Shown here: in pieces, positions 33,399-41,723 of the stretch
Numbering within the stretch: the first letter of the stretch is position 1
How the letters are laid out: each line of letters starts with the position of its first letter
Assembly (NCBI RefSeq): GCF_019264485.1
Contig: NZ_JAHVAA010000014.1
Span: forward strand, 372,001-436,000
DNA length: 64,000 nucleotides
Direction of reading: 5' to 3'
From: Sediminibacterium sp.
Lineage (GTDB): Bacteria > Bacteroidota > Bacteroidia > Chitinophagales > Chitinophagaceae
Notes under the pieces: model-generated
The model's input: only the letters and a program-made list of their open reading frames with translations
The model's database searches: none
Told to the model about the DNA's origin: nothing
Translations under genes and position numbers: made by a program

Positions 33399-34250
33399 GT
33401 GAAAAAACAACAATTACTGTTAACCGGTGGTGGCGTCCTGCTATTTATCTTACTCTATTTTGTTAGTCCAACCGTAGCACCGGATAAGCACGTCCATACA
33501 GAAGGCGATACTTCACATTCGCATGAAAATCAATCGATTAAATTCGAAGACTTACTGGTAAAAGCCAAAGAAAAGATCAGTCCGGAGCAGGTAGTGCGTA
33601 TCGGTGCACTGGAAAATGCCGTTATCAGAGGCGATATTAAGGAGCAGCAAATACATGTTTACCATCAGCTGGCCAGGTTCTGGGCCGACTCTGCGCGCAT
33701 CTTCGAACCCTATGCCTGGTACACGGCAGAAGCTGCTAAGTTGGAAAATTCTGAAAAAAACCTCACCTTTGCCGCCCATCTGTTTTTAAATAACCTAATG
33801 ACAGAGGGTGAACCTGCCATGCAAAACTGGCTGGCCAAACAAGCAAAAGTTCTTTTTGATAAAGCTCTTATACTTAACCCTGCCAACGATTCGAGTAAAA
33901 TTGGTTTAGGTGCCTGCTATCTTTTTGGAAATATTTCAGATAATCCGATGGAAGGTATTATGAATATCAGATCGGTGGTAGAGAAAAATCCGGATAACCT
34001 GTTTGGTCAGATGATGCTGGGTTTGGGGGGAAAGAAAAGCGGTCAATATGATAAAGCCATTGAACGCTTTCTTATAGTGGTAAAGAAAGATCCGGAAAAT
34101 CTGGATGCTATTTTTAACCTGGCTGAATGTTATGATATCCATAACGAGAAAGCCAATGCCATAAAATGGTATGAGATAGCGAAGGAAAAAGTACCGGTGC
34201 CGGCAGCAAAAGAGGCGCTTTCAAAAAGAATAGCTGAATTGAAACGATAA
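33399..34250 (+). CDS. TPR-repeat protein with one N-terminal membrane helix
   Basis: The 283-residue protein starts with GTG at 33399 and has a single N-terminal helix (GGGVLLFILLYFVSP, about 10-24), so it is probably anchored in the inner membrane with the rest in the periplasm. A His-rich linker (KHVHTEGDTSHSHENQS) follows. The remaining part has several tetratricopeptide-like pairs of helices, for example ALILNPANDSSKIGLGACYLFG, NPDNLFGQMMLGLGGKKSGQYDKA and NLDAIFNLAECYDIHNEKANA. It lies between HU and the small ribosomal-type gene. It probably serves as a protein-binding scaffold; function unknown. Confidence 0.78.
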   Translation: MKKQQLLLTGGGVLLFILLYFVSPTVAPDKHVHTEGDTSHSHENQSIKFEDLLVKAKEKISPEQVVRIGALENAVIRGDIKEQQIHVYHQLARFWADSARIFEPYAWYTAEAAKLENSEKNLTFAAHLFLNNLMTEGEPAMQNWLAKQAKVLFDKALILNPANDSSKIGLGACYLFGNISDNPMEGIMNIRSVVEKNPDNLFGQMMLGLGGKKSGQYDKAIERFLIVVKKDPENLDAIFNLAECYDIHNEKANAIKWYEIAKEKVPVPAAKEALSKRIAELKR

Positions 34251-34283
34251 ATTTATTTTTTAACTGTATAAAATTACTTTGGT

Positions 34284-34379
34284 ATGCCTTGTGGTAAGAA
34301 GAGAAAGCGTCATAAGATCGCTACACACAAACGTAAAAAGCGTCTGAGAAAGAATCGTCATAAGAAGAAGAACAAATAG
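34284..34379 (+). CDS. Short Lys/Arg-rich ribosomal-type protein (AURKAIP1/COX24-like, bS22/mS38 type)
   Basis: A 31-residue reading frame starts at ATG 34284 with MPCGKKRKRHKIATHKRKK and continues with more basic residues to TAG at 34377. The KKRKRHK...THKRKKRLRKNRHKK pattern is that of the AURKAIP1/COX24 domain, related to mitochondrial mS38 and to mycobacterial bS22, and these tiny genes are found next to TPR and rng genes in Bacteroidota. It is followed by a terminator at 34403. The family match is from memory of the sequence pattern. Confidence 0.72.
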   Translation: MPCGKKRKRHKIATHKRKKRLRKNRHKKKNK

Positions 34380-34402
34380 TTCCTTCTACCGACCTTAATA
34401 AA

Positions 34403-34446
34403 AAACGGGTCTGGTCTGGCCATTTTTTGCAAGACCGGACCCGTTT
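34403..34446 (+). terminator. Long-stem terminator after the small basic protein gene
   Basis: Arms 34403-34417 (AAACGGGTCTGGTCT) and 34432-34446 are complementary with a single mismatch, around a loop that includes a run of six T. It ends the HU-TPR-small protein transcription unit before rng. Confidence 0.7.
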
Positions 34447-34580
34447 AACACTAATCTGGAAGCAGCCTTACCTTCCGACCCGCAACTTTACCTTTTCCTT
34501 CCCTGGCTGCTCCATCAGATGTTGTGGATGCTGATATACCGAATACCGGTAGGTGATTTTGTATTTAAAAGTTGCACTTT

Positions 34581-36131
34581 GTGAACAAAGAACTGATTAT
34601 TAATGCCGCTCCAACTGGCGTGGAAATAGCCTTATTGGAAGATAAGAAACTAGTGGAGCTGCACAATGAAAAAACCGATGCCAACTTTGCAGTGGGCGAT
34701 CTGTACCTGGGTAAGGTAAAAAAACTTATACCCGGACTCAACGCTGCATTCGTAGATGTAGGCTTCGAAAAAGATGCATTCCTGCATTATACTGATCTGA
34801 GTCCGTATGCTCGTTCCATCATCAAGTTTACCCAGATTGCCATGGGCGATAAAGGTGAACAGCCCTTCGATTTTGCCCGCTTTCAGTCTGAACCTGAAAT
34901 TGTAAAAACAGGAAAAATCAACGAAGTATTAAATGGCAAACCGCATGTACTCGTTCAGATTTTAAAAGAACCTATTGCTGCTAAAGGCCCGAGACTGAGT
35001 TGTGAACTCTCTTTACCCGGAAGATTTGTGGTGGTAACACCCTTTAATGAAATTGTTGCCGTATCCAAAAAAATTCATTCTTCAGAAGAGCGAAAGCGAC
35101 TGCATAAAATTGTTGAAGCCATTCGCCCGAAAAATTTTGGTGTAATAGTTCGAACAGCGGCTGAAGGTAAAAGCACTGCTGAACTTCATCAGGATATGTT
35201 ATCGCTGGTAGAAACCTGGAAAACCATTCAACAGAACCTGAAAGGTGCGGTAGCCCCCGTAAGAATCATGAGTGAGGAAACCAAGACCACCAGTATTCTG
35301 CGTGATTTGCTGAGTGTTGATTTCAACCGAATAGTAGTTAATGATAAAAATCTCTTTCAGGTTACACAATCATACATTCAAAGAATTGCTCCGGATAAAA
35401 CAGATATTGTTTCACTCTATCACAACGGTCTTCCTGTATTCGATCAGTTTGGTGTTACAAAACAGGTTAAATCTTCTTTTGGCAAAACAGTAAACCTGCC
35501 AAGTGGCGCCTACCTTATTATTGAACATACAGAAGCATTGCATGTAATAGATGTGAATAGTGGTTATAAGAGTGTAAGTAATAACCAGGAAGACAATGCG
35601 CTTGAAACCAATCTTGAAGCAGCAGAAGAAATTGCACGTCAGTTAAGGCTGCGTGATATTGGCGGAATCATTGTGGTAGATTTTATTGATATGAAACTAC
35701 CCGATAACAAACGCAAGGTTCAGGAAGCCATGGAGCAATTCATGAAAGCTGATCGTGCCAAACATTCGGTATTACCCATTTCGAAGTTTGGCCTGCTACA
35801 GATTACGCGTCAGCGAATGCGTCCAGAAGTAAATATAAACACAGCAGAAAATTGTCCGGCCTGTAACGGTACCGGAAAAATTACATCAACGCTGTTACTG
35901 GAAGATGAGATTGAAAAGAAATTACATTACCTCGTTAGTCATTCACACAAGAACCTTACGATTGTGGTGCATCCGATCGTTCATTCCTACCTCACCAAAG
36001 GTTTTTTCTCATCCATTATTAAAAAATGGAAAAAGAAACATAAGGTAAAATTAAAAGCCCAGGCCAATACCAATTACCATCTCACAGAATTCAAATTCTT
36101 TGATGAGAGAGAAGAAGAAATAAAATTTTAG
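34581..36131 (+). CDS. rng: Ribonuclease G/E family endoribonuclease
   Basis: The 516-residue protein has the RNase E/G layout: an S1 domain (about 35-125, VGDLYLGKVKKLIPGLNAAFVDVG), RNase H-like and DNase I-like catalytic regions with HVIDVNSGYKSVSNN (first metal-binding Asp) and RDIGGIIVVDFIDM (second), then the zinc-link CPACNGTG and the C-terminal dimerisation part. GTG at 34581 is chosen as start (VNKELIINAAP aligned to family MxKELII); the frame also opens with a TTG three codons earlier. Role in rRNA processing and mRNA decay. Confidence 0.93.
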   Translation: MNKELIINAAPTGVEIALLEDKKLVELHNEKTDANFAVGDLYLGKVKKLIPGLNAAFVDVGFEKDAFLHYTDLSPYARSIIKFTQIAMGDKGEQPFDFARFQSEPEIVKTGKINEVLNGKPHVLVQILKEPIAAKGPRLSCELSLPGRFVVVTPFNEIVAVSKKIHSSEERKRLHKIVEAIRPKNFGVIVRTAAEGKSTAELHQDMLSLVETWKTIQQNLKGAVAPVRIMSEETKTTSILRDLLSVDFNRIVVNDKNLFQVTQSYIQRIAPDKTDIVSLYHNGLPVFDQFGVTKQVKSSFGKTVNLPSGAYLIIEHTEALHVIDVNSGYKSVSNNQEDNALETNLEAAEEIARQLRLRDIGGIIVVDFIDMKLPDNKRKVQEAMEQFMKADRAKHSVLPISKFGLLQITRQRMRPEVNINTAENCPACNGTGKITSTLLLEDEIEKKLHYLVSHSHKNLTIVVHPIVHSYLTKGFFSSIIKKWKKKHKVKLKAQANTNYHLTEFKFFDEREEEIKF

Positions 36132-36134
36132 TTA

Positions 36135-36172
36135 GAAGATAGACCATGGTCCATGGACCATGGTCTATCTTC
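36135..36172. repeat. Perfect 38-bp palindrome of the CCATGG family between rng and the YugP gene
   Basis: The 38 bases from GAAGATAGACC through to GGTCTATCTTC equal their own reverse complement exactly, with three overlapping CCATGG units at the centre. It lies between two convergent stop codons (36131 and 36179), a probable bidirectional terminator. Confidence 0.85.
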
Positions 36173-36178
36173 CATTCC

Positions 36179-36874
36179 TCAGTCATCATTTCTCGATGAT
36201 CCGTTCAAAAAGATCAATACATATTGAATAAGTGTAGCTACTGATGCCAGAGCAGCTACCACATATGTCATTGCAGCCCATTTAAGTGCATCTTTAGCAC
36301 CTTCCTGCTCCCGTTGAATCAATATATTCCTGTTATCTAACCAGGCCAGTGCACGCTTGCTGGCATCAAACTCTACAGGCAATGTAACCACAGAAAATAA
36401 TGTGGTCAACCCAAATAAAATAATACCTCCCAGTAATAACATGGGAAATGTATTCACCAATATTACTCCTGCCAGTAATACCCACTGCACAATTGAACTA
36501 CTGAACTGAACAAAAGGTACCAGGCGGCTTCGCATCATGAGCCAGTTATAAGCAGTGGCATGTTGAACAGCGTGACCACATTCATGGGCCGCTACGGCGG
36601 CTGAGGCAATGCTGGTTCCACTATAGACTTCCGGGCTCAAATTCACTGTTTTAGTCATTGGGTTGTAGTGGTCTGACAGGAACCCATCAACAGATACAAT
36701 TTTTACATCATATATTCCATTGTCATGGAGCATTTTTTCGGCAATTTCTTTACCGCTCATTCCATTTGAAATGGGTAGCTGGCTATACTGTGTAAACTTG
36801 GCCTTTAGTCTGGAGGATACCAGAAAACTGATTCCAAGGAAAATCAGGGATACTAAAATGATAGACATATCCAT
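36179..36874 (-). CDS. YugP-type zinc metallopeptidase
   Basis: A 231-residue membrane protein of the YugP/PF04298 family. A helix at the start is followed by the soluble peptidase region with SGKEIAEKMLHDNGI, LSDHYNPMTKTVNLSPEVY, and the zinc-binding H97-E-C-G-H101 in AVAAHECGHAVQH. Several membrane helices follow (about 120-180 and 210-230). The substrate is unknown. Its stop region abuts a perfect palindrome that it shares with the rng end. Confidence 0.88.
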   Translation of the reverse strand: MDMSIILVSLIFLGISFLVSSRLKAKFTQYSQLPISNGMSGKEIAEKMLHDNGIYDVKIVSVDGFLSDHYNPMTKTVNLSPEVYSGTSIASAAVAAHECGHAVQHATAYNWLMMRSRLVPFVQFSSSIVQWVLLAGVILVNTFPMLLLGGIILFGLTTLFSVVTLPVEFDASKRALAWLDNRNILIQREQEGAKDALKWAAMTYVVAALASVATLIQYVLIFLNGSSRNDD

Positions 36875-37333
36875 AGTTACAATTTCTTAAATGGCTGCAA
36901 ATAGCTTACCAAACCCAAAAATGACATTTTCCCTCCTCCCGGCACCCTTTTCCTGTCAAAAAGACCCCCTTTTTATGACAAAATTCCCCACCGGGTATCA
37001 ACTGGCCGGACGGCTATGATTAACAATATGTTAAAGCCATTTACGAACACAATCGTATATTAAATAATTATGCACAGCCGTAAAATTTATTTTGCCATAT
37101 GGCCCGGTTTTGTAACTTAGTGGTAGAATTTAATGGGTTAGTAAGTAAACGGGGTCAACAGCAATGTTGACCCTTTTACATGCCCGCCAGTGTTGCATTT
37201 CAGCGATTTTTTGTTTTTTTTCTTCTACTTTTTTTAGTTTCAAAAGCAATGTTTTCACGCAAATTTTTTCTCTCCTGTTGTGTATGATTTTTTTCATGAA
37301 AAGAACTCATCAAATCAACATTACCTTTAGCAA
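36875..37333. other. 459-base region without a protein gene; contains an orphan terminator
   Basis: No open reading frame with coding character is visible. There is a palindrome TTAACA-ATA-TGTTAA at 37020-37034, a plus-strand hairpin with T-rich tail at 37152-37176, and then a pyrimidine-rich stretch of about 120 bases before radA. The hairpin has no protein-coding gene upstream on its strand for more than a kilobase, so a small RNA might end there. Confidence 0.5.
37152..37176 (+). terminator. Orphan terminator hairpin upstream of radA
   Basis: GGGTCAACA (37152-37160) pairs with TGTTGACCC (37165-37173) around GCAA, followed by TTTTA. It is a good intrinsic terminator, though no coding gene precedes it. 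Confidence 0.65.
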
Positions 37334-38707
37334 ATGAGTAAAATAAAAACTGCTTTTTTCTGTAGTAACTGTGGTTATGAAAGTGCGAAATGGATCGGTA
37401 AATGTCCGTCTTGTTCTCAATGGAATACTTTCACGGAAGAAGTATTGGATAAAGGAAATAAAACACCGGAAAAATGGGATGATTATAAACAGGAGAAAAG
37501 AAATGCAAAAACGATTTCGCTGAGTGAAGTAACTACAACAGAAGAAAAAAGAATCAGGAGTCAGGATCCCGAACTCGATCGTGTGCTGGGAGGCGGTATT
37601 GTACCGGGTAGTATTATTCTGGTAGCAGGTGAACCCGGAATTGGCAAGAGCACCCTCTTCCTTCAAAATGGTTTGCTGATGAAACAACTCACTGTTTTAT
37701 ACATCAGCGGAGAGGAAAGTGAACAACAGATAAAAATGCGTGCCGATCGTTTAAAGATTCAGAATGAAAATTTTTACCTGCTTACTGAAACATCTACCCA
37801 AACCATTTTTCAGGAAATTAAAAAGCTGAAACCGCAATTGGTAATTGTTGATTCAATTCAAACACTTCAGTCAAACATTATCGATTCTTCGGCTGGTACC
37901 GTTTCACAGATACGTGAATGTGCCGGAGAATTTCAACGATTTGCCAAAGAAACCAATACACCTGTTTTCCTTATCGGACATATCACCAAAGACGGCGCCA
38001 TTGCAGGTCCAAAAGTGCTGGAACACATGGTAGACACGGTTTTGCAGTTCGAAGGCGATCGTCATTACGCCTACCGGATTCTCCGGACACTCAAGAATCG
38101 TTTTGGCAGTACCGCAGAATTGGGTATTTATGAAATGACAGGCGATGGTATGCGTGTTGTGTCTAATCCATCAGAAATTCTTATTGCCCAGCGAGAAGAT
38201 CAGTTGAGTGGCAGTGCCATTGCTGCAACACTCGAAGGTATGCGTCCTTTACTGATAGAGGTACAGGCATTGGTTACACAAAGTGTGTATGGAACACCGC
38301 AGCGTACGGTAACCGGTTTCGATCTAAGACGTTTGCAATTACTGCTTGCCGTTCTCGAAAAACGCGGCGGTTTTCAGTTCGGACTAAAAGATGTTTTTGT
38401 AAATATTGCAGGAGGTATAAAAGTGGAAGACCCCTCAATCGATCTGGCAGTCATCTGTGCTTTGCTCTCTTCTTATGAGGATGTTCCACTTCCACCCCAT
38501 GTTTGTTTTGCAGGTGAAGTTGGATTGAATGGTGAGATAAGGGCAGTAAATAAAATTGAACAACGTATTGCCGAAGCAGAGAAACTTGGTTTCGAAAAAA
38601 TCTTTGTCTCCAAATACAATAAGAAAAGTTTCAATCCACAGGCTTATAAAATTCAGGTGCTGGCTTTAGGCAGGGTCGATGAAGTGTACCAGCAACTTTT
38701 TTCGTGA
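37334..38707 (+). CDS. radA: DNA repair protein RadA/Sms
   Basis: The 457-residue protein has the four-part RadA layout: an N-terminal zinc finger FFCSNCGYESAKWIGKCPSC, a RecA-like ATPase with Walker A GEPGIGKST (about 101-109), the RadA-specific KNRFG motif (RTLKNRFGSTAELG), and a C-terminal Lon-protease-like domain (about 290-457, VNIAGGIKVEDPSIDLAV). It branch-migrates recombination intermediates and acts in repair and natural transformation. It begins downstream of a 459-base non-coding stretch. Confidence 0.95.
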   Translation: MSKIKTAFFCSNCGYESAKWIGKCPSCSQWNTFTEEVLDKGNKTPEKWDDYKQEKRNAKTISLSEVTTTEEKRIRSQDPELDRVLGGGIVPGSIILVAGEPGIGKSTLFLQNGLLMKQLTVLYISGEESEQQIKMRADRLKIQNENFYLLTETSTQTIFQEIKKLKPQLVIVDSIQTLQSNIIDSSAGTVSQIRECAGEFQRFAKETNTPVFLIGHITKDGAIAGPKVLEHMVDTVLQFEGDRHYAYRILRTLKNRFGSTAELGIYEMTGDGMRVVSNPSEILIAQREDQLSGSAIAATLEGMRPLLIEVQALVTQSVYGTPQRTVTGFDLRRLQLLLAVLEKRGGFQFGLKDVFVNIAGGIKVEDPSIDLAVICALLSSYEDVPLPPHVCFAGEVGLNGEIRAVNKIEQRIAEAEKLGFEKIFVSKYNKKSFNPQAYKIQVLALGRVDEVYQQLFS

Positions 38708-38737
38708 TTGTATAATATGAATTGAGTGATCATTTCT

Positions 38738-38814
38738 TGAATAAGGTTGCGAAAAAATTGCGGGAAATACGTTCATATTTCCTCTTAGTTTCGAACCATG
38801 CGCAACCTTATTCA
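38738..38814. promoter_or_regulatory. Perfect 14-bp inverted repeat flanking the comF start codon
   Basis: TGAATAAGGTTGCG at 38738-38751 is the exact complement of CGCAACCTTATTCA at 38801-38814, with a spacer of 49 bases. The right arm covers comF codons 2-6, immediately after the ATG. In mRNA the two could pair and occlude initiation, or at the DNA level act as paired operators. Confidence 0.5.
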
Positions 38815-39487
38815 TTCTTTTCTTCAGCTATTCTATCCTCATCAATGTTTGGGTTGCGGGAGCGATTTTTTACGGCTGAGCCATTTACTATGCAGCCGAT
38901 GCATCCATCAGCTACCCGAAACCGGCTTTTTTGAGAAGGCTGGCAACCCGGTTGAAAAGGCTTTTTATGGCCGTTTAAGGGTAGAAAAGGCGGCGGCGCT
39001 CTATTATTTTACCAAAAATTCACTGGTTCAGGGGCTGATGCTCCAACTTAAATACAGGGGCAACCGTAATGCCGGCCTCTTTCTTGGCCGCATGATGGGG
39101 CACGCCATTCTTTCCTCAGGTCGTTTTACAGATATTGATTTACTGGTACCCCTGCCCCTGAATGCAAAGAAACAGTTCAAAAGAGGCTATAACCAGGCCG
39201 AACTTATCTGCAAGGGTATCAGCGAGGTATGCGGTATACCCCTTGAGGTGAACACTGTGGTTCGTAAACAGTTTACCGAAAGCCAGACCACCCAAAACCG
39301 GGTAGCCCGGTGGCTTAATATGGAAGGTGTATTTGAAGTGCGCTTTCCTGACAAGCTCATTAACAAACATATTTTACTGGTTGATGATGTAATGACTACC
39401 GGGGCAACCCTCGAAGCCTGTGGTTCGTATATATTGTCTGTTCCGGGGGTCAGGTTAAGCATTGCCACCGCAGCTTATACCATTTAA
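38798..39487 (+). CDS. comF: ComF family phosphoribosyltransferase-like protein
   Basis: The 229-residue protein has the zinc-ribbon start of ComF (HQCLGCGSDFL then HLLCSRCIHQLP) and a phosphoribosyltransferase fold, with the PRPP-binding loop HILLVDDVMTTGATLEACG near residue 190 and the NQAELICKGI segment before it. ComF is required for uptake of single-stranded DNA in transformation, working with ComEC. The start codon sits inside a pair of inverted 14-bp arms (see 38738). Confidence 0.92.
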   Translation: MRNLIHSFLQLFYPHQCLGCGSDFLRLSHLLCSRCIHQLPETGFFEKAGNPVEKAFYGRLRVEKAAALYYFTKNSLVQGLMLQLKYRGNRNAGLFLGRMMGHAILSSGRFTDIDLLVPLPLNAKKQFKRGYNQAELICKGISEVCGIPLEVNTVVRKQFTESQTTQNRVARWLNMEGVFEVRFPDKLINKHILLVDDVMTTGATLEACGSYILSVPGVRLSIATAAYTI

Positions 39488-39555
39488 GCTGTCTGTTCAC
39501 CTAAAATGCGGAACAATTTGCTGAATTAGCTGTTAATTTGAAAAAAAACTGAACC

Positions 39556-40086
39556 ATGAAATACTTGTTAACCATTCTTTCTGTGGTATTGCTGTCGGCC
39601 TTTAATGTACCAGATGACGGTAGTATTCACAATTTCAAAGTAAAATCCATTACTGGGGGAACAATTGATTTCTCCAAGTTCAAAGGAAAAAAAATACTGA
39701 TTGTAAACACCGCTTCAAAATGTGGCTACACACCTCAGTACAATGCTTTACAAAAACTGGCTGATGAATATAAAGACAAGCTTGTTGTAGTTGGTTTTCC
39801 TGCAGGTAATTTTAACCAGGAGCTGAGTACAGATAGTGATATTCAGGAGTTCTGCAAATTGAATTATGGAGTAAAATTTCCACTGGCCAGCAAAGTAAGT
39901 GTTAAAGGTGAAGATATGGCACCCATTTATCAATGGCTCACCAGCAAAGCAAAAAACGGTGTTCTTGATGCAGAAATTAAATGGAACTTTAATAAGTTTT
40001 TGCTTGATGAAAACGGTAAAATGATTGCTTATTTCCCAAGTAAAGTAACTCCGGATAGTGAGGATATTCTGAAATTTGTAAAATAA
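39556..40086 (+). CDS. Glutathione peroxidase family protein, exported
   Basis: The 176-residue protein has a signal peptide (KYLLTILSVVLLSAFNV) and a thioredoxin-fold peroxidase domain. C56 in NTASKCGYTPQYN is the peroxidatic cysteine (the Cys form, not selenocysteine), and FNFNKF-like WNFNKFLLDENG contains the conserved Trp/Asn of the active site. Bacterial members usually take electrons from thioredoxin. Its export suggests detoxification of peroxides in the periplasm. A terminator follows 20 bases later. Confidence 0.9.
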   Translation: MKYLLTILSVVLLSAFNVPDDGSIHNFKVKSITGGTIDFSKFKGKKILIVNTASKCGYTPQYNALQKLADEYKDKLVVVGFPAGNFNQELSTDSDIQEFCKLNYGVKFPLASKVSVKGEDMAPIYQWLTSKAKNGVLDAEIKWNFNKFLLDENGKMIAYFPSKVTPDSEDILKFVK

Positions 40087-40106
40087 CATTTCCAGATACA
40101 AAATTG

Positions 40107-40143
40107 AAAAATCCCGGTTGTTAATTACTACCGGGATTTTTTG
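40107..40143 (+). terminator. Terminator after the glutathione peroxidase gene
   Basis: A perfect 12-bp stem (40107-40118 with 40130-40141, AAAAATCCCGGT and complement), 11-base loop, followed by T residues. Confidence 0.85.
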
Positions 40144-40270
40144 TGCACATAAAATACTTCAATTGCAAGAAAATATAATAACAAAAAAAGTAAGCAACAC
40201 CTGGTATCCTTTCTAAACTTCCCCACACCTACTTCTTTAATCCTACAGTTATCTTACTTTCGTTTTCTTC

Positions 40271-41470
40271 ATGCAGTTTAAAGATATTATAGGGCAACGG
40301 GCGGTGAAACAACACCTGGCAGAAATGGTACAACAGAACCGTCTCAGCCATGCGTTACTCTTTCTTGGTAAAGAAGGCAGTGGTGCTTTACCCCTTGCGC
40401 TCGCTTTTGCACAACTGGTAGTTTGTCAGCCTGCGGCTTCTGAACCAGTGGCTGATTTATTCGGTGGATTTACACCCATGCAATCTGGTCCCGCATATAT
40501 CGGACCAGATGAAATTGCCAATCAGTCTTCATTTGGCAGAGCAGATCAACTCATTCATCCCGATCTGCATTTTTCTTATCCTGTTATTCCACGGAAACCG
40601 GGTGATAAACCCGTCAGCACTGATTATATCAGCGAATGGCGTGAGTTTATTCAGCAATATGCCTACGGCAATGTATACGACTGGTTGCAGTTTATTGGTG
40701 CAGAAAATAAACAGGGCAATATTACAGCTCATGAGTGCAATGATATCATTCATAAACTGAGCCTGAAGAGTTTTGAAAGCGAATACAAAGTGCTGGTTTT
40801 ATGGATGCCCGAATACCTGGGTAAAGAGGGCAATAAATTACTTAAGCTCATAGAAGAGCCACCACCCAATACGCTTTTCATATTGGTGGCTGAAAATGAT
40901 GAACAGATTCTACCCACCATACTGAGCCGTTGTCAGCTGGTGAAAATTCCGATGCCCGATGACCAGGAAATTGAAGAGGCACTGATTGGCAGGGCTAAAG
41001 CCAGTCCGGAAACAGCCCGCCAGATAGCAGCTATTGCAGAAGGTAATTACCGGGAAGCGCTTCAATTACTACAACATGCCGAAGAAGACTGGCAAAGTCT
41101 GTTACGCGACTGGCTAAACGCCACTTTAAAGGGTGGCCCACTGGCTCAGATAAAGTTTACGGCTGAGATCAGTGAACTGGGCAGGGAGAAACAGAAACAA
41201 TTTCTCCGCTATTTTAATCACCTGCTCGAGACCAGCATCAGAATCAGGGTTTTGGGTAACGAAAAAGTGCATGCAGGCGACCAGGAACGCGATTTTGCTG
41301 TGAGACTCAACAAAATAGCTTCTGTGAGCCAGCAACAGGCAATTATTGAAGAACTGGACAGGGCCTCTTATTATATTGAACGGAATGCCAATGCCAAAAT
41401 GCTGTTTCAGGCCCTTACTTTGAAACTCTACCACATCATTCAGAACAAAACCCTAATTTTGAACGGATAG
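40271..41470 (+). CDS. holB: DNA polymerase III delta-prime subunit
   Basis: This 399-residue clamp-loader protein has the AAA+ fold of HolB/DnaX relatives: FKDIIGQRAVKQHLAEMVQQNRLSHALLFLGKEGSGAL at the start, with a P-loop lacking the Lys (GKEGSGAL), then EFESEYKVLVLWMPEYL, NKLLKLIEEPPPNTLFIL and the sensor motif ILSRCQLVKI (the SRC motif). Delta-prime does not hydrolyse ATP and the missing Lys agrees with this. It sits upstream of ricT, a conserved order in Bacteroidota. Confidence 0.85.
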   Translation: MQFKDIIGQRAVKQHLAEMVQQNRLSHALLFLGKEGSGALPLALAFAQLVVCQPAASEPVADLFGGFTPMQSGPAYIGPDEIANQSSFGRADQLIHPDLHFSYPVIPRKPGDKPVSTDYISEWREFIQQYAYGNVYDWLQFIGAENKQGNITAHECNDIIHKLSLKSFESEYKVLVLWMPEYLGKEGNKLLKLIEEPPPNTLFILVAENDEQILPTILSRCQLVKIPMPDDQEIEEALIGRAKASPETARQIAAIAEGNYREALQLLQHAEEDWQSLLRDWLNATLKGGPLAQIKFTAEISELGREKQKQFLRYFNHLLETSIRIRVLGNEKVHAGDQERDFAVRLNKIASVSQQQAIIEELDRASYYIERNANAKMLFQALTLKLYHIIQNKTLILNG

Positions 41471-41723
41471 TTCCGCTCTGGGCGGGATTGAAGACAAATG
41501 TGGGATAGATTTGAGAGGTTGATTTGTAATTGCTTAGTGCTATTCATTATAATTATGGCAAGGCGTATGTGTAGTTACCGGAATACATCATCGTAATACA
41601 CTGATCATCAGCGATCGGAACGTTGAAGTGAGTGACACAACCAGCGCCACATAGCATTACTGCAGCCTCTACACAATAATCTTTACCCTATTCAGTTATT
41701 AACCTGATCAATGTATGTAAGAT

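Noticed and set aside
37098..37176. Possible tRNA: TAACTTAGTGGTAGA looks like a D-arm
   Set aside because: No T-arm (GGTTCRA), no pairing acceptor stem and no anticodon stem-loop at the right spacing were found.
41471..41723. 253-base gap between holB and ricT
   Set aside because: I see no gene, hairpin terminator or RNA motif that I can support.
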